Part shown: piece by piece, positions 17,127-26,745 of the stretch
Layout: each line of letters begins with the position of its first letter
Position numbering within the stretch: position 1 is the first letter of the stretch
NCBI GenBank assembly: GCA_016718825.1
Contig: JADKCL010000006.1
Span: 186,001 to 250,000, forward strand
Reading direction: 5' to 3'
DNA length: 64,000 nt
Origin: Bacteroidota bacterium
GTDB lineage: Bacteria > Bacteroidota > Bacteroidia > J057 > JADKCL01
Notes under the pieces: model-generated
The model's database searches: none
Seen by the model: the letters and a program-made list of their open reading frames with translations, nothing else
Told to the model about the DNA's origin: nothing
Made by a program: the position numbers and the translations under genes

Positions 17127-20021
17127 ATGATGCGATTTCGACAATTGGCATTGCTGTTTTTAGGGTTTGTCTGCTGTTTTGGGGCATTCGAAGCTCAAGG
17201 CCAAAACGTCTTGAACGGGAAAATTGACGCTATTTCGGAGTTTTCTACGCGGCAAACCATCCCATTTACCATGCCCGATGGGATCAAACTCAGCACAGAT
17301 GTGTTTATTCCGCAGACCCAGGACTGCATGTTGGTCAACATCACCCTTCCGCTTCCCGGTTGGCTGGGCGGTACGACCAATTTGGGCGATGTGATGCTCA
17401 TTCCCAATCGCACGCAGATTATTTTTTATGATTCGATCGGCGGGCAATTGAATCCGAATCCTTATCAATTGCCTGTCGTTTTTACGCGTACACCTTATGA
17501 TAAAACGGGCGACATCACCGGCGAATACGTTTGCCTCTTTGGCTACGCCTCCGTCATGCAAGACATGCGTGGACGTTATGCCTCCGAGGGCGTTTACATG
17601 CCCATGTACAGTGACAGTTGGGACAAAAACCCCTATCACCCCAATTACGGGCACGTTTTGGATGTGACTGACTTGTCAGACCCGCGCAACGGCAACCGCC
17701 ACGAAGACGGTTACAATTCGATTAAATTCATCATTGACAGCCTTTTCCGCGACTACGGAAACCTGCCCCACACCTCTGACAAGATGACCACAGGCGACAT
17801 TGCGATGTTTGGTGCCTCTGCACTGGGCAATTCGCAGTATCAAGCCGCAGCCGCGCATCGCATCGATCCTGATCCCACCAAACCCGGTCTCAAAGCCTTG
17901 TTTCCGATTGTCGCGACCCTCGAGCATTACCGCTATACCGGTTACCAAAATGGTGTTTTCCGTGACCGCATTGTCACGGGATGGCTCAAGGGACAGATTT
18001 TTACGGGAACCGACGATGACCTCAACGACATCGACAACGACATCGACAATACCTTGCACAGCGCCACGGATTACGGTCTCCCCAACAAATTCGATGCTGC
18101 CAACAAGGCCATTGACCACTTCAGCACCGTTCAATACAATGATGAGCCCTGCGGTTACTACCCGACAAGTCGCGGCCGCGCCGACATGGACGCATCCGCT
18201 GCGCCCGTTGATGCCAATGGCGAAGGCGACCCCAACGGTCAATTCAGCCGCTACACCAACCTGAAAGTGCCGGCCTACCATCTCAGCGGATGGTGGGACA
18301 TCTTTACGGATGGCCAAATTGACACATGGCAAAGGATGCGGCAATACAATGAACCCGGTATTCGCAACCTGCAAAAGCTCATTATCGGCCCTTGGGCTCA
18401 CCAAACCACAGGTGGACGCACGACAGGTGACCGCACCTATCCCGAAAATGTCGGTGACTTGATCGGCATCAACCTCGACGACTTCGGCAATAATCTGGAC
18501 CTTGGAAAGGCGATCAATTCGGAGATTGTCGGATGGTTCCGCTACAATTTGAATTATATCCCCGGCCGCGAGCTTGGCGAACCCAAAGTCATCATCCCTG
18601 AGAGCCAAATCTGGCAGGATGTCGGAAGCAACTTGTTTCAAGTGCGTGTTCCATCAGCTGATTTGGTGTTGCCATTGCAGGATCTGATCAACTTTATCAT
18701 CGGCGAAGGCGACTTGCAGGGTGTACCCGTTGAGGTCAAGGAAAATCTGTTTGGCAACACTTTGCCTTTCACGATTCCCGTTCCGAATCTTGGTCCGCTC
18801 ATCCCGGACATCGCTGCGTCACCGATGGGCGCGATTCCCTTCAAGGATTTTTCACAGGGTGTACCCGCTGTGCGGATGTATGTGCCTGGTCCTGTGGATG
18901 ATGGTGTTGCTGCCAATCAAGGTGTAGGCAATTATTGGTTTGCTGCCGATACCTTCCCAATGGTACAGCACATCCGTTGGACGCCCAAATATTTGCACCA
19001 AGATGGCCGCATGGACGATGCCGCGCCGGTTGCGGACGAAGGTTACAAATTGTTTGTCCACGATCCCGACAACCCGATTGCGACGATTGGTGGCAGCAAC
19101 ATGATCGTGCGGACCCCCGATGGCACCCGCGACAGCCAAGGCCAATTCAACCTGGCTGACCCGCGGTACGCACCTTATACCATGGACCGTGAAGGTGTAA
19201 TCGCCTTTGAAACCGATGCCCTGAACGATACCATGACCATCATGGGCTTTCCTGTCATGAATCTCTATGCAAAGACCAATCCTGCGGGGCCTGCCGGGCC
19301 AACAGATACCGATTTCAACGTGCGTGTGTTGGACGTGTATCCCGATGGAAGTCAGTATTTTGTATTTGAAGGTGCCGTGAATGCCCGTGCGCGGTTGTAT
19401 GCCAAACACATGGCCGACCATGGCGTAGAGAAAGCTGATATCCCTTTCAACAACATCGAAAGCGGTCAGATTTATCAGTATAAATTCCGCATGTTGCCGA
19501 TTGCCTACACTTGGGGGATCGATCACAAGGTCAAAATCCTCATCAGTTCGAGCAACTATACACGCTATCAGGTCAATCCAAATCTTCCGATCGAGGATGG
19601 CGAATTTTTCCGCCGTAAGCCGGGTGATGGTCAGACCTATATGTACAATGGTGTGGAAATGGCGCCACGCGTAGCGGTGCAGCGTGTTCATTTTTCGCCG
19701 GAACACCCTGCATACATCAATTTGCCCGTTTATGATCCCAACTTTTTTGTGGGAGAGGCCGAGGCAGCAACGATGGAAATGGGTACCGATATGCTGATCT
19801 ACCCCAATCCGACGCGCAACATTGCCACCGTACACGCGAGCAAGCCCGGGAACTACCGTTTGCAAGTGTTCAATGCGATCGGGCAATTGGTCATTGACGG
19901 TGACATGCGTGAGCAAATGGAATTGGAAATGGGCGCCATGCAAAGCGGCGTGTATTTCGTCAAGATGATCGACCAAAAAACCGGAAAATCAGCCTCCGAA
20001 AAGTTGGTGGTGCAGAAGTAA
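17127..20021 (+). CDS. Secreted X-Pro dipeptidyl-peptidase/CocE (S15) family hydrolase with T9SS domain
   Basis: A 964-residue exported alpha/beta-hydrolase. ATG 17127 gives a good signal peptide (MMRFRQLALLFLGFVCCFGA). The S15/CocE signatures are FTMPDGIKLSTDVFIP, FTRTPYDKTGD and MQDMRGRYASEG; the nucleophile is Ser231 in FGASALG, the acid Asp391 in SGWWDIF and the base His425 in GPWAHQ. A jelly-roll X-Pro C-terminal domain (from about RWTPKYLH to VQRVHFSPEHP) precedes a T9SS type A domain (LIYPNPTRNIATVHA to KLVVQK). Family members release X-Pro dipeptides or hydrolyse acyl esters. The TonB-dependent receptor 45 bp downstream suggests an extracellular digestion and uptake pair. Confidence 0.88.
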   Translation: MMRFRQLALLFLGFVCCFGAFEAQGQNVLNGKIDAISEFSTRQTIPFTMPDGIKLSTDVFIPQTQDCMLVNITLPLPGWLGGTTNLGDVMLIPNRTQIIFYDSIGGQLNPNPYQLPVVFTRTPYDKTGDITGEYVCLFGYASVMQDMRGRYASEGVYMPMYSDSWDKNPYHPNYGHVLDVTDLSDPRNGNRHEDGYNSIKFIIDSLFRDYGNLPHTSDKMTTGDIAMFGASALGNSQYQAAAAHRIDPDPTKPGLKALFPIVATLEHYRYTGYQNGVFRDRIVTGWLKGQIFTGTDDDLNDIDNDIDNTLHSATDYGLPNKFDAANKAIDHFSTVQYNDEPCGYYPTSRGRADMDASAAPVDANGEGDPNGQFSRYTNLKVPAYHLSGWWDIFTDGQIDTWQRMRQYNEPGIRNLQKLIIGPWAHQTTGGRTTGDRTYPENVGDLIGINLDDFGNNLDLGKAINSEIVGWFRYNLNYIPGRELGEPKVIIPESQIWQDVGSNLFQVRVPSADLVLPLQDLINFIIGEGDLQGVPVEVKENLFGNTLPFTIPVPNLGPLIPDIAASPMGAIPFKDFSQGVPAVRMYVPGPVDDGVAANQGVGNYWFAADTFPMVQHIRWTPKYLHQDGRMDDAAPVADEGYKLFVHDPDNPIATIGGSNMIVRTPDGTRDSQGQFNLADPRYAPYTMDREGVIAFETDALNDTMTIMGFPVMNLYAKTNPAGPAGPTDTDFNVRVLDVYPDGSQYFVFEGAVNARARLYAKHMADHGVEKADIPFNNIESGQIYQYKFRMLPIAYTWGIDHKVKILISSSNYTRYQVNPNLPIEDGEFFRRKPGDGQTYMYNGVEMAPRVAVQRVHFSPEHPAYINLPVYDPNFFVGEAEAATMEMGTDMLIYPNPTRNIATVHASKPGNYRLQVFNAIGQLVIDGDMREQMELEMGAMQSGVYFVKMIDQKTGKSASEKLVVQK

Positions 20022-20066
20022 TTTGGGGTAGAATCCTTCTTTTTGAACAACTAGAACTACTGATAC

Positions 20067-22871
20067 ATGAAGCGTATTGCTTTGTTTTGCCTATTTGTCG
20101 TTGCTGCAGTCGTAGGTCAGGCGCAGTTTGTCGAGCTCAAAACCGTGACCTTCAAGGGTCGGATCCTCGACAGTGAGACGAACGAAGCCTTGGTAGGGGC
20201 ACAAGTGCAGGTAAAGGCCAAATCGGCGGGTGCCATGTCGGATGAATCCGGAAATTATTCACTTGCAGTGACCTTTCAGGGGGACGAGGCGGTGGATATA
20301 GAGGTGAGCTACCTGGGTTATTCGCCGCAAATCACCAAAGTGACAGCCAAATCGGCAACCCAATTGTCATTCAGTTTGCGCAGCACCGCCGTTTTGGGGG
20401 CAGAAGTGGTGATTACGGGTTCGCGCGTCGCCGAAAACATTTTGCAGTCGCCCGTCACCATTCAAAAAATGGGCATTAGCGAAATTCAAGGTGCAGCTTC
20501 CGGGGATTTTTACCAGAGCATCGGGAATTTGGCTGGGGTGGACATCACCACTTCGAGTATTGGCTTCAAGACCGTGAATACCCGCGGTTTCAATACGACT
20601 TCACCGGTGCGCTCGGTGCAATTCATTGACGGGATGGACAATCAGGCGCCCGGTTTGAATTTCCCGGTCGGCAACTTGGTGGGCGCCAATGATCTCGACC
20701 TCCAAAGTGTCGAATTGATTTCCGGAGCCGCATCTGCCTTGTATGGCCCGAATGCGTTTCAAGGGGTCATCAGCATGACCACCAAGGATCCCTATCTCTA
20801 TCAAGGACTGAGTTTGCAGCTAAAAGGCGGATCCTTGGATCGCGACATGTTTGATGGCCAATTTCGCTATGCCCATGCCTTTGGCGCCAAACAACGTTTC
20901 GCCATCAAGGTAACAGGTTCGGGTTCAAAAGCAGGAGAATGGTGGGCGACCGATTCGGTGGCTAATCTCTATGGCGACATCAGCACGACGCAAAATCTCA
21001 GCTCGATCGTGCAACAACAACAGTATGATCAGAGCTTGAGCCAGGAAGACCGCGATAAATGGATTGCCCTCAACAACTACCTGGATTTCAACCCTGTTGC
21101 CTATCCGGGGAATGTCGATATCACCGCCCCCGGCTACCGCGAAATTGACCTCACCAAACGTTTTTCGCATAGCATCAAGTTTGGGGCCGGCTTGCATTAC
21201 AAGCTTAAAGACAGCCTTGAGTTAAGCTACGATTACAAATTTGGTCGCGGAACGGCGATTTACCAGGGCACCAACCGGTATGGCATCAACAACATTCTCT
21301 TTCAGCAGCATCGTCTGGAATTGAAAGGCAAGAATGGTTTTGTACGCGCCTACACGACCTTGGAAAATGCGGGTGATAGCTATGACATCGTGTTTACCGC
21401 GATCAATATCTCAAAGGCGGGCGTGGGAAACTACGTTTCCGAGTATCTGAAGCAGTACTTCGGAACGTTGGATACCCTGACGAATGGATTTGATGCAGAT
21501 GCAGATCCTTGGATGGTCGACAGCGCCAAAGCAGCAGCCTTGACTGCGGCATCTGACGCTTGGTATCAGCCGGGTTCCACCACGTTTGACAGTCTGTTTA
21601 ACACGATCACAACCAATCCGGACCTCAAGGAAGGTTCGAAATTTGTGGACCGTTCCTCTTTGCAACATGTTGAAGGTCAATACAATTTTAACCTGAAGCC
21701 ATTGGATCTGATGATGGGCGGAAACGTGCGGCGGTATGATCCCAATTCTTTCGGTACCATTTTCAGGGACACCCTGATCAACGTCGGTGACACCCTGCCC
21801 AATGGTCAAAATGACCCTGATGCAAAGTATGCAGACATTTCGCAATGGGAAGTGGGAGCCTATGTGCAGGCATCCAAGCGTTTGCTCGATGACCGTCTGA
21901 AAATCTCCGGCTCCTTGCGTTTTGATAAGAATCAAAATTTCAAGCCGCAGGTATCGCCGAGATTGTCGGCTGTTTATTCGTTTCGGACACACAATTTCCG
22001 TGTCGCAGCACAAAGCGCATTCCGCAGCCCGACGTTGCAAAATCAGTACATTTTGCTCGATTTGGGTCCGATCACGCTCTCCGGAAACCTCGATGGATGG
22101 GAAAATCTCTATACCTTGGCCTCCGTGGAGGACTTTCAAGATCATTATGATTCGACCTTTGAAATTGATCCGACGCGTTTGCAGACCATCACCTTGGCAC
22201 CGCTCAAACAAGAGCAAATCAAGTCCTTGGAAGTCGGATACCGCACCATCTTGGGCGAACGGCTTTTCATCGACCTTTCAGGCTATTACAGCATCTACAG
22301 CAACTTCATTGGCGATGTCAGGGTCGTGAACCCGCTGAATGGCGCCGTGGCAGGGGAGGAGAGCGGGGAAAATGCCTTACTCACCAATTCAGGCAGCAAC
22401 CAAACCTACCAAGTCTATCAGATCCCCACGAATGCAAGTGAGAATGTCACAAGCTATGGTGGCACATTGGCGATGTCGTTTTATTTCGGAAAGGGTATTT
22501 CTGCAACCGCGAACTATACGCTTTCGATTTTGGACACGACCGGTTTGACCGACCCGATTATCCCTGGATTCAACACGCCAAAGCATAAATTCAATGTCGG
22601 TGTCACTGGCCGGAATGTTTGGAAAGGCTTGGGATTTGGCGCCAATTTCAAATGGGTCGACAATTTCTATTGGGAAAGCAGCTTTGGTGATGGGCCCGTT
22701 CCGAGCTATTCCATGATGGATGCTCAAATCAGCTATGATGTAAAATCTTGGAAATCAGTATTCAGGCTTGGTGCTTCCAATTTGCTGGGGAATTACCACA
22801 TCGAAGCTTATGGTTCACCAACCATTGGCCGTATCGCCTATTTGAGCTGGACCTTGGACCTGAAAAAGTAG
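20067..22871 (+). CDS. TonB-dependent outer-membrane receptor
   Basis: A 934-residue outer-membrane transporter. It has a signal peptide (MKRIALFCLFVVAAVVGQAQ) and a carboxypeptidase-regulatory-like domain (FKGRILDSETNEALVGAQV). The plug domain follows (VVITGSRVAENILQSPVTIQ to about GVISMTTKDP), then a 22-stranded-type barrel ending in YLSWTLDLKK. No SusD partner is present, so it is of the stand-alone type and not part of a SusCD pair. It lies 45 bp behind the secreted S15 hydrolase with no terminator between, consistent with import of that enzyme's product; the substrate is not identifiable from sequence. Confidence 0.9.
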   Translation: MKRIALFCLFVVAAVVGQAQFVELKTVTFKGRILDSETNEALVGAQVQVKAKSAGAMSDESGNYSLAVTFQGDEAVDIEVSYLGYSPQITKVTAKSATQLSFSLRSTAVLGAEVVITGSRVAENILQSPVTIQKMGISEIQGAASGDFYQSIGNLAGVDITTSSIGFKTVNTRGFNTTSPVRSVQFIDGMDNQAPGLNFPVGNLVGANDLDLQSVELISGAASALYGPNAFQGVISMTTKDPYLYQGLSLQLKGGSLDRDMFDGQFRYAHAFGAKQRFAIKVTGSGSKAGEWWATDSVANLYGDISTTQNLSSIVQQQQYDQSLSQEDRDKWIALNNYLDFNPVAYPGNVDITAPGYREIDLTKRFSHSIKFGAGLHYKLKDSLELSYDYKFGRGTAIYQGTNRYGINNILFQQHRLELKGKNGFVRAYTTLENAGDSYDIVFTAINISKAGVGNYVSEYLKQYFGTLDTLTNGFDADADPWMVDSAKAAALTAASDAWYQPGSTTFDSLFNTITTNPDLKEGSKFVDRSSLQHVEGQYNFNLKPLDLMMGGNVRRYDPNSFGTIFRDTLINVGDTLPNGQNDPDAKYADISQWEVGAYVQASKRLLDDRLKISGSLRFDKNQNFKPQVSPRLSAVYSFRTHNFRVAAQSAFRSPTLQNQYILLDLGPITLSGNLDGWENLYTLASVEDFQDHYDSTFEIDPTRLQTITLAPLKQEQIKSLEVGYRTILGERLFIDLSGYYSIYSNFIGDVRVVNPLNGAVAGEESGENALLTNSGSNQTYQVYQIPTNASENVTSYGGTLAMSFYFGKGISATANYTLSILDTTGLTDPIIPGFNTPKHKFNVGVTGRNVWKGLGFGANFKWVDNFYWESSFGDGPVPSYSMMDAQISYDVKSWKSVFRLGASNLLGNYHIEAYGSPTIGRIAYLSWTLDLKK

Positions 22872-23172
22872 GCACCAACAAAAGATCTTCATTTCTCATC
22901 CTGCCCTTTCGTCCGGAAAGCGGGCCCGTTTATCCAAAATTTGACCCGTTCATCCAAATTGGGCTTGCCCTGAGCCGCAAACGGGAAAACGGAGTTAATC
23001 GGTATGAAATCGGCGTTGAAGCGAACGCGACGATGGCTAAATTGCCTCTGGATGATCGTTTCCGCTTGCATTTCCGCCATGCGCTCCTGCCCGTTGGGTA
23101 AGTGAAACGACCACTTCGTCCTTCCAGGTGTACCGTTCGTTCATTCTTGCTGCGCGAGGAAATTTGACAATT
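22872..23172. other. Intergenic region with no recognisable gene
   Basis: About 300 bp between the receptor stop and the next promoter. A 63-codon minus-strand frame (22889-23080) is open but has no promoter box, no recognisable product and many charged, shuffled residues. I see nothing else here. Confidence 0.5.
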
Positions 23173-23180
23173 TACATTTG
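23173..23180 (+). promoter_or_regulatory. -7 promoter element
   Basis: TACATTTG, an exact TAnnTTTG match, with TTG at 23147-23149 spaced 23 bp upstream. It lies 30 nt before ATG 23211 and supports that start. Confidence 0.6.
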
Positions 23181-23210
23181 TCGCATACTCAATTGCCAAG
23201 TAGAACGACG

Positions 23211-23858
23211 ATGTGTAAATCAACAAAAGCTGAAACGGCGCAAAAGGCAGAAGTGATTCCAGGCCAATCAACAGTGGATCAGAATCAATCCATGCCTGCT
23301 CCGCTCACAGATTTAGAAACGTTTATTCGGGATGCCAATTTTGCTCCCGGCGTCTTTGGCAAATACAAGCCGGGCCTGGTGATACAAGAAACGGGATTCA
23401 TCGATGTCTCCGAATTCGAAAGTGGGCCGCTTGCGCATTCGCGTTACCATGTGATTACCAACATGGCCAATGAGTTTCGGGAGAGTTTTGTTGCCTATGG
23501 TGCTTGGACGATGCCGCGTGGATGCTTTTTCAAGATTTTGGACGTGCTCTTGGAAGGGCAGTATGCGCTCATCACTTTGCTGCAAATTCCCGCCGATCAG
23601 GTCGCATTCTACGCAATGAACCAACACAGCCAAGAAGCCGAAATCGTCGAGACTTCTCGCAGCCGCTTTCGGATGGACCTTGCAAAGGACCCCAATCCAG
23701 CCTTGGATGATGAGTATTGGCTTCGCAGAACGGCATTCCCAATCGGCATCGCGGATGACGGTACCTATTTCTTTCAGTTTGACTATGGGCATCAACCGAA
23801 AAAGGATCCACTCTATACCCGCAAAGGTTGGTTCCGAAGATGGTTGAAAAAGTCCTGA
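23211..23858 (+). CDS. Hypothetical soluble protein
   Basis: I do not recognise this 215-residue protein. The start MCKSTKAETAQ is chosen because the promoter box ends at 23180, which excludes the longer in-frame start at 23178. After a polar N-terminus of about 35 residues comes an alpha/beta-looking domain (GKYKPGLVIQETGFIDVSEF) with aromatic-rich segments, ending in a basic RKGWFRRWLKKS tail that could touch membrane or nucleic acid. There are no transmembrane segments and no neighbour that suggests a role. Confidence 0.65.
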   Translation: MCKSTKAETAQKAEVIPGQSTVDQNQSMPAPLTDLETFIRDANFAPGVFGKYKPGLVIQETGFIDVSEFESGPLAHSRYHVITNMANEFRESFVAYGAWTMPRGCFFKILDVLLEGQYALITLLQIPADQVAFYAMNQHSQEAEIVETSRSRFRMDLAKDPNPALDDEYWLRRTAFPIGIADDGTYFFQFDYGHQPKKDPLYTRKGWFRRWLKKS

Positions 23859-23991
23859 CCGATTGATTCTGAACGATTCCAACTAAATCGTGGCGGCGGA
23901 TACGAAAATGACAGTTGCCAAATAGCTTGGATTTGGAACGTTTGACAAAGATATTTTTTACAAAACCCCTTGCATTTGACTCACGATCTGC

Positions 23992-24160
23992 TAACTTTCG
24001 AATTGAATCAGTCTATCGCCAAGTCCAGTATTTTCAGTAACGGTTTCCACAAGGAAATTCGGTTTTGCCTTAAGAGGTGCGTATGCACTTTGGGGAGGCG
24101 ATCTCGAGTGCCAAGTGAGGATTGCCGTTCCTGAAAACCATCTGCGCTTGGCATTTTTGT
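23992..24160 (+). ncRNA. Candidate structured leader or small RNA upstream of a secreted-protein gene
   Basis: A stretch of 413 bp separates two plus-strand genes. A promoter-like TAACTTTC (23992-23999) with TTG at 23970-23972 (19-bp spacing) starts it. Downstream, GTGC-GTAT-GCAC forms a small dyad near 24078. A larger stem AGTGCCAAG/CTTGGCATT (24107-24115 with 24147-24155, one G-T pair) encloses 31 nt and runs directly into TTTTTGTTTG, as in an intrinsic terminator. This could be a small RNA of about 165 nt or an attenuator in the long leader of the gene at 24272. No known family is recognised. Confidence 0.25.
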
Positions 24161-24271
24161 TTGAAAACGGTTGGGTGGTGCGCCACCTTTGGAAGTGTTG
24201 CCTTGAGAAAGCACCTTCATTTGAAAGAGGAAAGCAGTTTTTGTGTGGAAAGTAATCTCCAGGATAGGATA

Positions 24272-24778
24272 ATGAAGATGAAGTTGAAACTGCTATTGAT
24301 TTTGATGTTTTTGGGCATTGTTTTGGGCGGTCACGCTCAAAACGGCAATTGCCCTGAGATTGTGGTAAGTATCAAAAAGGGTACGATCAACAAACTCAAG
24401 CCCAATGCCACCATGGACAAGATTCAGGAGGCACTTCCATGCTTTACCGGCGTGACCAAGGAAGAAGAAGGTTATAATTGTGGAGGAGGGGTGTTCTTCA
24501 TTAACCATGATTTTTATGCCTACACAGGCCGGGACTACTGGGAAATCAGAAAGGATTTCAAGGGTGCTTGGGACAACCGTTTGCTGAATTTGAAACCTGC
24601 TGATCTGGAATTCCGTTACGGCGATCCTGTGCGCGAGGAAAAAATTCCAGGATACAAAGTCCAGTTTTTCAAGCAAAAATATGGATGTCTCCGTGTTCAG
24701 TTCTCTGTGCAATCTGGTCGTTCTGAGGAGATTGGTATCCACTATGTTCCTGCAGAAAAGGTCGAACTTTGCTATTAA
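24272..24778 (+). CDS. Small secreted protein of unknown function
   Basis: A 168-residue exported protein. The start MKMKLKLLLILMFLGIVLGG gives a clear signal peptide (cleavage after GHAQ); the open frame extends upstream but without a plausible start. The mature part holds four cysteines (NGNCPEI, ALPCFTG, GYNCGGG, KYGCLRV) plus a near-terminal one (VELCY), compatible with disulfides in the periplasm. It is preceded by an unusually long leader region with a possible attenuator hairpin. I know no family for it. Confidence 0.7.
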   Translation: MKMKLKLLLILMFLGIVLGGHAQNGNCPEIVVSIKKGTINKLKPNATMDKIQEALPCFTGVTKEEEGYNCGGGVFFINHDFYAYTGRDYWEIRKDFKGAWDNRLLNLKPADLEFRYGDPVREEKIPGYKVQFFKQKYGCLRVQFSVQSGRSEEIGIHYVPAEKVELCY

Positions 24779-24844
24779 GTGCTGTAGGATCGCTTCCTAA
24801 TGGCTGAGGATTCAGGCTTCTTGAGGATGGTCAATTGCATGTGG

Positions 24845-25309
24845 TCATTCGGCAAGGTCCTTGAAAACATCGCCGCAATCTGCCCAAATGCTATCGAGGG
24901 GGAGGATTCCGCTTTCCAAAAATTGAAACATCGACGACCAATCTGCACGGTTGTAGAGGCTGAGTCCCTGCTGCATTCTGGAAATGCGGCTGATCGGGCG
25001 TCCGTCCGGGAGGAATTCTTCTCGAACCCATGTCCATTCCGCATTCGATTCTATTTCCAGGTAGCTACGGAGTTCCAGCCATTGTTCATAAAAAAGGCCC
25101 CGAATTCCTTCGTCTGAATGCTCAACCGTAATGGATACCCGCACAAATTTCGGTTCAGCATCCAATCGGAAAAATATGCCCTTCACGCCGGTGTTGTAAT
25201 TGACCCATTTCTTGTTGGCGTCTGCCACAGGCAAATGTTGTCGCATGTACACGCCAAACGCGGTCCAAAAGTCGATACGGAGTTGCTTGGCCTCTTCCTT
25301 GGAAAACAT
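24845..25309 (-). CDS. DUF4268 domain-containing protein
   Basis: A 154-residue protein matching DUF4268. It starts MFSKEEAKQLRIDFWTAFGVY, continues with WVNYNTGVKGIFFRLDAEPKF and VRVSITVEHSDEGIRGLFYEQW, and ends in acidic DCGDVFKDLAE. This domain occurs alone, as here, and at the C-terminus of predicted nuclease-like proteins; its molecular role is not established to my knowledge. ATG 25309 is preferred because TATCTTGC lies just upstream, close to the local promoter pattern. It is divergent from the CoA-transferase gene. Confidence 0.8.
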   Translation of the reverse strand: MFSKEEAKQLRIDFWTAFGVYMRQHLPVADANKKWVNYNTGVKGIFFRLDAEPKFVRVSITVEHSDEGIRGLFYEQWLELRSYLEIESNAEWTWVREEFLPDGRPISRISRMQQGLSLYNRADWSSMFQFLESGILPLDSIWADCGDVFKDLAE

Positions 25310-25452
25310 GGTGCAAGATATGGAAATCGTGAAGCACCGCGCAGTGCGCCGCTGAGAATAGTCGGGTCGCTTTCTCGCCAAGCAACAGGCATGAAAAGGA
25401 ATGCGGGTATCAAAAACTGATTTTAGTCAGTCGCGCAAGTGCGCTGTCGGTG

Positions 25453-25460
25453 TATTTTTG
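25453..25460 (+). promoter_or_regulatory. -7 promoter element of the CoA-transferase gene
   Basis: TATTTTTG, an exact TAnnTTTG match, 16 nt before the ATG at 25477. Confidence 0.6.
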
Positions 25461-25476
25461 CGCAAAATAGAATTCG

Positions 25477-26745
25477 ATGACCTTTTTGACACCCATTCAA
25501 GCATTGCAGTGCGTCCAATCCGGGGACCGCGTCTTCATTCATAGCGCGGCTGCTGCTCCTCAAATATTGATTGATGCCTTGGTACAACGTGCGCCAGACC
25601 TGCGAAATGTAGAGATCGTGCACCTGCACCATGAAGCCACGGCGCCTTACGCCGCTCCCGAATACAAAGATAGTTTCAGGGTCTCGTCACTGTTTATCGG
25701 CCCCAACGTGAGAAAGGCCACCAACGACAGCCGCGCTGACAATATTGACTACATTCCCGTATTTCTCAGCGAAGTACCATTGCTTTTCAGGCGTGGGTTG
25801 CTCAAAATCGATGTGGCCTTGATTCAGGTTTCTCCGCCGGATAGCCATGGATTCTGCAGCTTGGGCGTTTCAGTCGATGCAAGTTTGGCAGCCGTGGAAA
25901 CGGCACGCGATGTTGTCGCCGTCATCAATCCCAGTATGCCAAGGAGCCATGGCGACGGCATTGTACATGTGAGCAAACTCAAATTTTTGGTCGAGGACAA
26001 TTCGCCGATTTTTGAAAGCGAGGTTCCTGTGCCTGATGCAATACAAATGGCAATCGGTGGACATGTGGCAAGTTTGATCGAAGACGGCGCCACCCTGCAA
26101 ATGGGGATCGGTGCCATTCCGAATGCAGTTTTGGCAGCACTTGGGAATCACAAAGACCTCGGAATCCACACGGAAATGTTCAGTGACGGCGTGGTAGACC
26201 TCGTCGAAAAGGGCATTATCACAGGAAAATACAAAAAACGCCACCACGGGATGATTGTTTCCGGGTTTGTGATGGGTTCTCGGAGGGTGTATGACTTTAT
26301 CGATGACAACCCGCAAGTGCGCATGTTGGACATCGCTTATGTAAATGATACGGCGGTGATCCGAAAGCAGCATAAAATGACCGCCGTCAACAGTGCGATC
26401 GAAGTCGATATGACGGGACAGGTCTGCGCCGACAGCATAGGAAGGTTCCTCTACAGTGGAGTTGGCGGTCAAATGGACTTCATCCGAGGCGCTTCATTGG
26501 CAGAAGGCGGAAAGCCAATTATTGCCCTGCCATCGCTTACAAGCAAAGGCGAAAGCCGGATCGTGCCTTACCTGAAGTCCGGTGCAGGCGTTGTGACGAC
26601 CCGTGCACACGTACATTACATCGTGACCGAATACGGAATAGCAAATCTATACGGGAAATCAATCCGGCAACGTGCAGCAGCATTGCTTGAGATCGCCCAT
26701 CCTGATCATCGGGAGCGGTTGGCTGCTGAATATTTTGGAGGTTAA
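25477..26745 (+). CDS. Acetyl-CoA hydrolase / 4-hydroxybutyrate CoA-transferase family protein
   Basis: A 422-residue cytoplasmic enzyme that moves CoA between acyl groups (Cat1/AbfT family), important in acetate, butyrate or 4-hydroxybutyrate metabolism. Family signatures are VQVSPPDSHGFCSLGVSVD (as IQVSPPDSHGFCSLGVSVD), the GMGIGAIPNAVL-like MGIGAIPNAVLAALGNH, and the glutamate of LGIHTEMFSDG that forms the covalent acyl/CoA thioester intermediate. The C-terminal GGQMDFIRGASLAEGGKPII and TEYGIANLYGKSIRQRA are also typical. The reading frame stops just where an abnormal GC-rich segment begins, so a slightly shortened C-terminus (EYFGG) cannot be excluded. Confidence 0.88.
   Translation: MTFLTPIQALQCVQSGDRVFIHSAAAAPQILIDALVQRAPDLRNVEIVHLHHEATAPYAAPEYKDSFRVSSLFIGPNVRKATNDSRADNIDYIPVFLSEVPLLFRRGLLKIDVALIQVSPPDSHGFCSLGVSVDASLAAVETARDVVAVINPSMPRSHGDGIVHVSKLKFLVEDNSPIFESEVPVPDAIQMAIGGHVASLIEDGATLQMGIGAIPNAVLAALGNHKDLGIHTEMFSDGVVDLVEKGIITGKYKKRHHGMIVSGFVMGSRRVYDFIDDNPQVRMLDIAYVNDTAVIRKQHKMTAVNSAIEVDMTGQVCADSIGRFLYSGVGGQMDFIRGASLAEGGKPIIALPSLTSKGESRIVPYLKSGAGVVTTRAHVHYIVTEYGIANLYGKSIRQRAAALLEIAHPDHRERLAAEYFGG

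Noticed and set aside
18852..19976. A 1.1-kb minus-strand frame inside the S15 hydrolase gene
   Set aside because: Antisense to the conserved X-Pro C-terminal and T9SS domains; His/Val-rich shadow text.
22889..23080. Small minus-strand gene downstream of the TonB receptor
   Set aside because: No promoter box, no signal peptide or family resemblance; compatible with chance.
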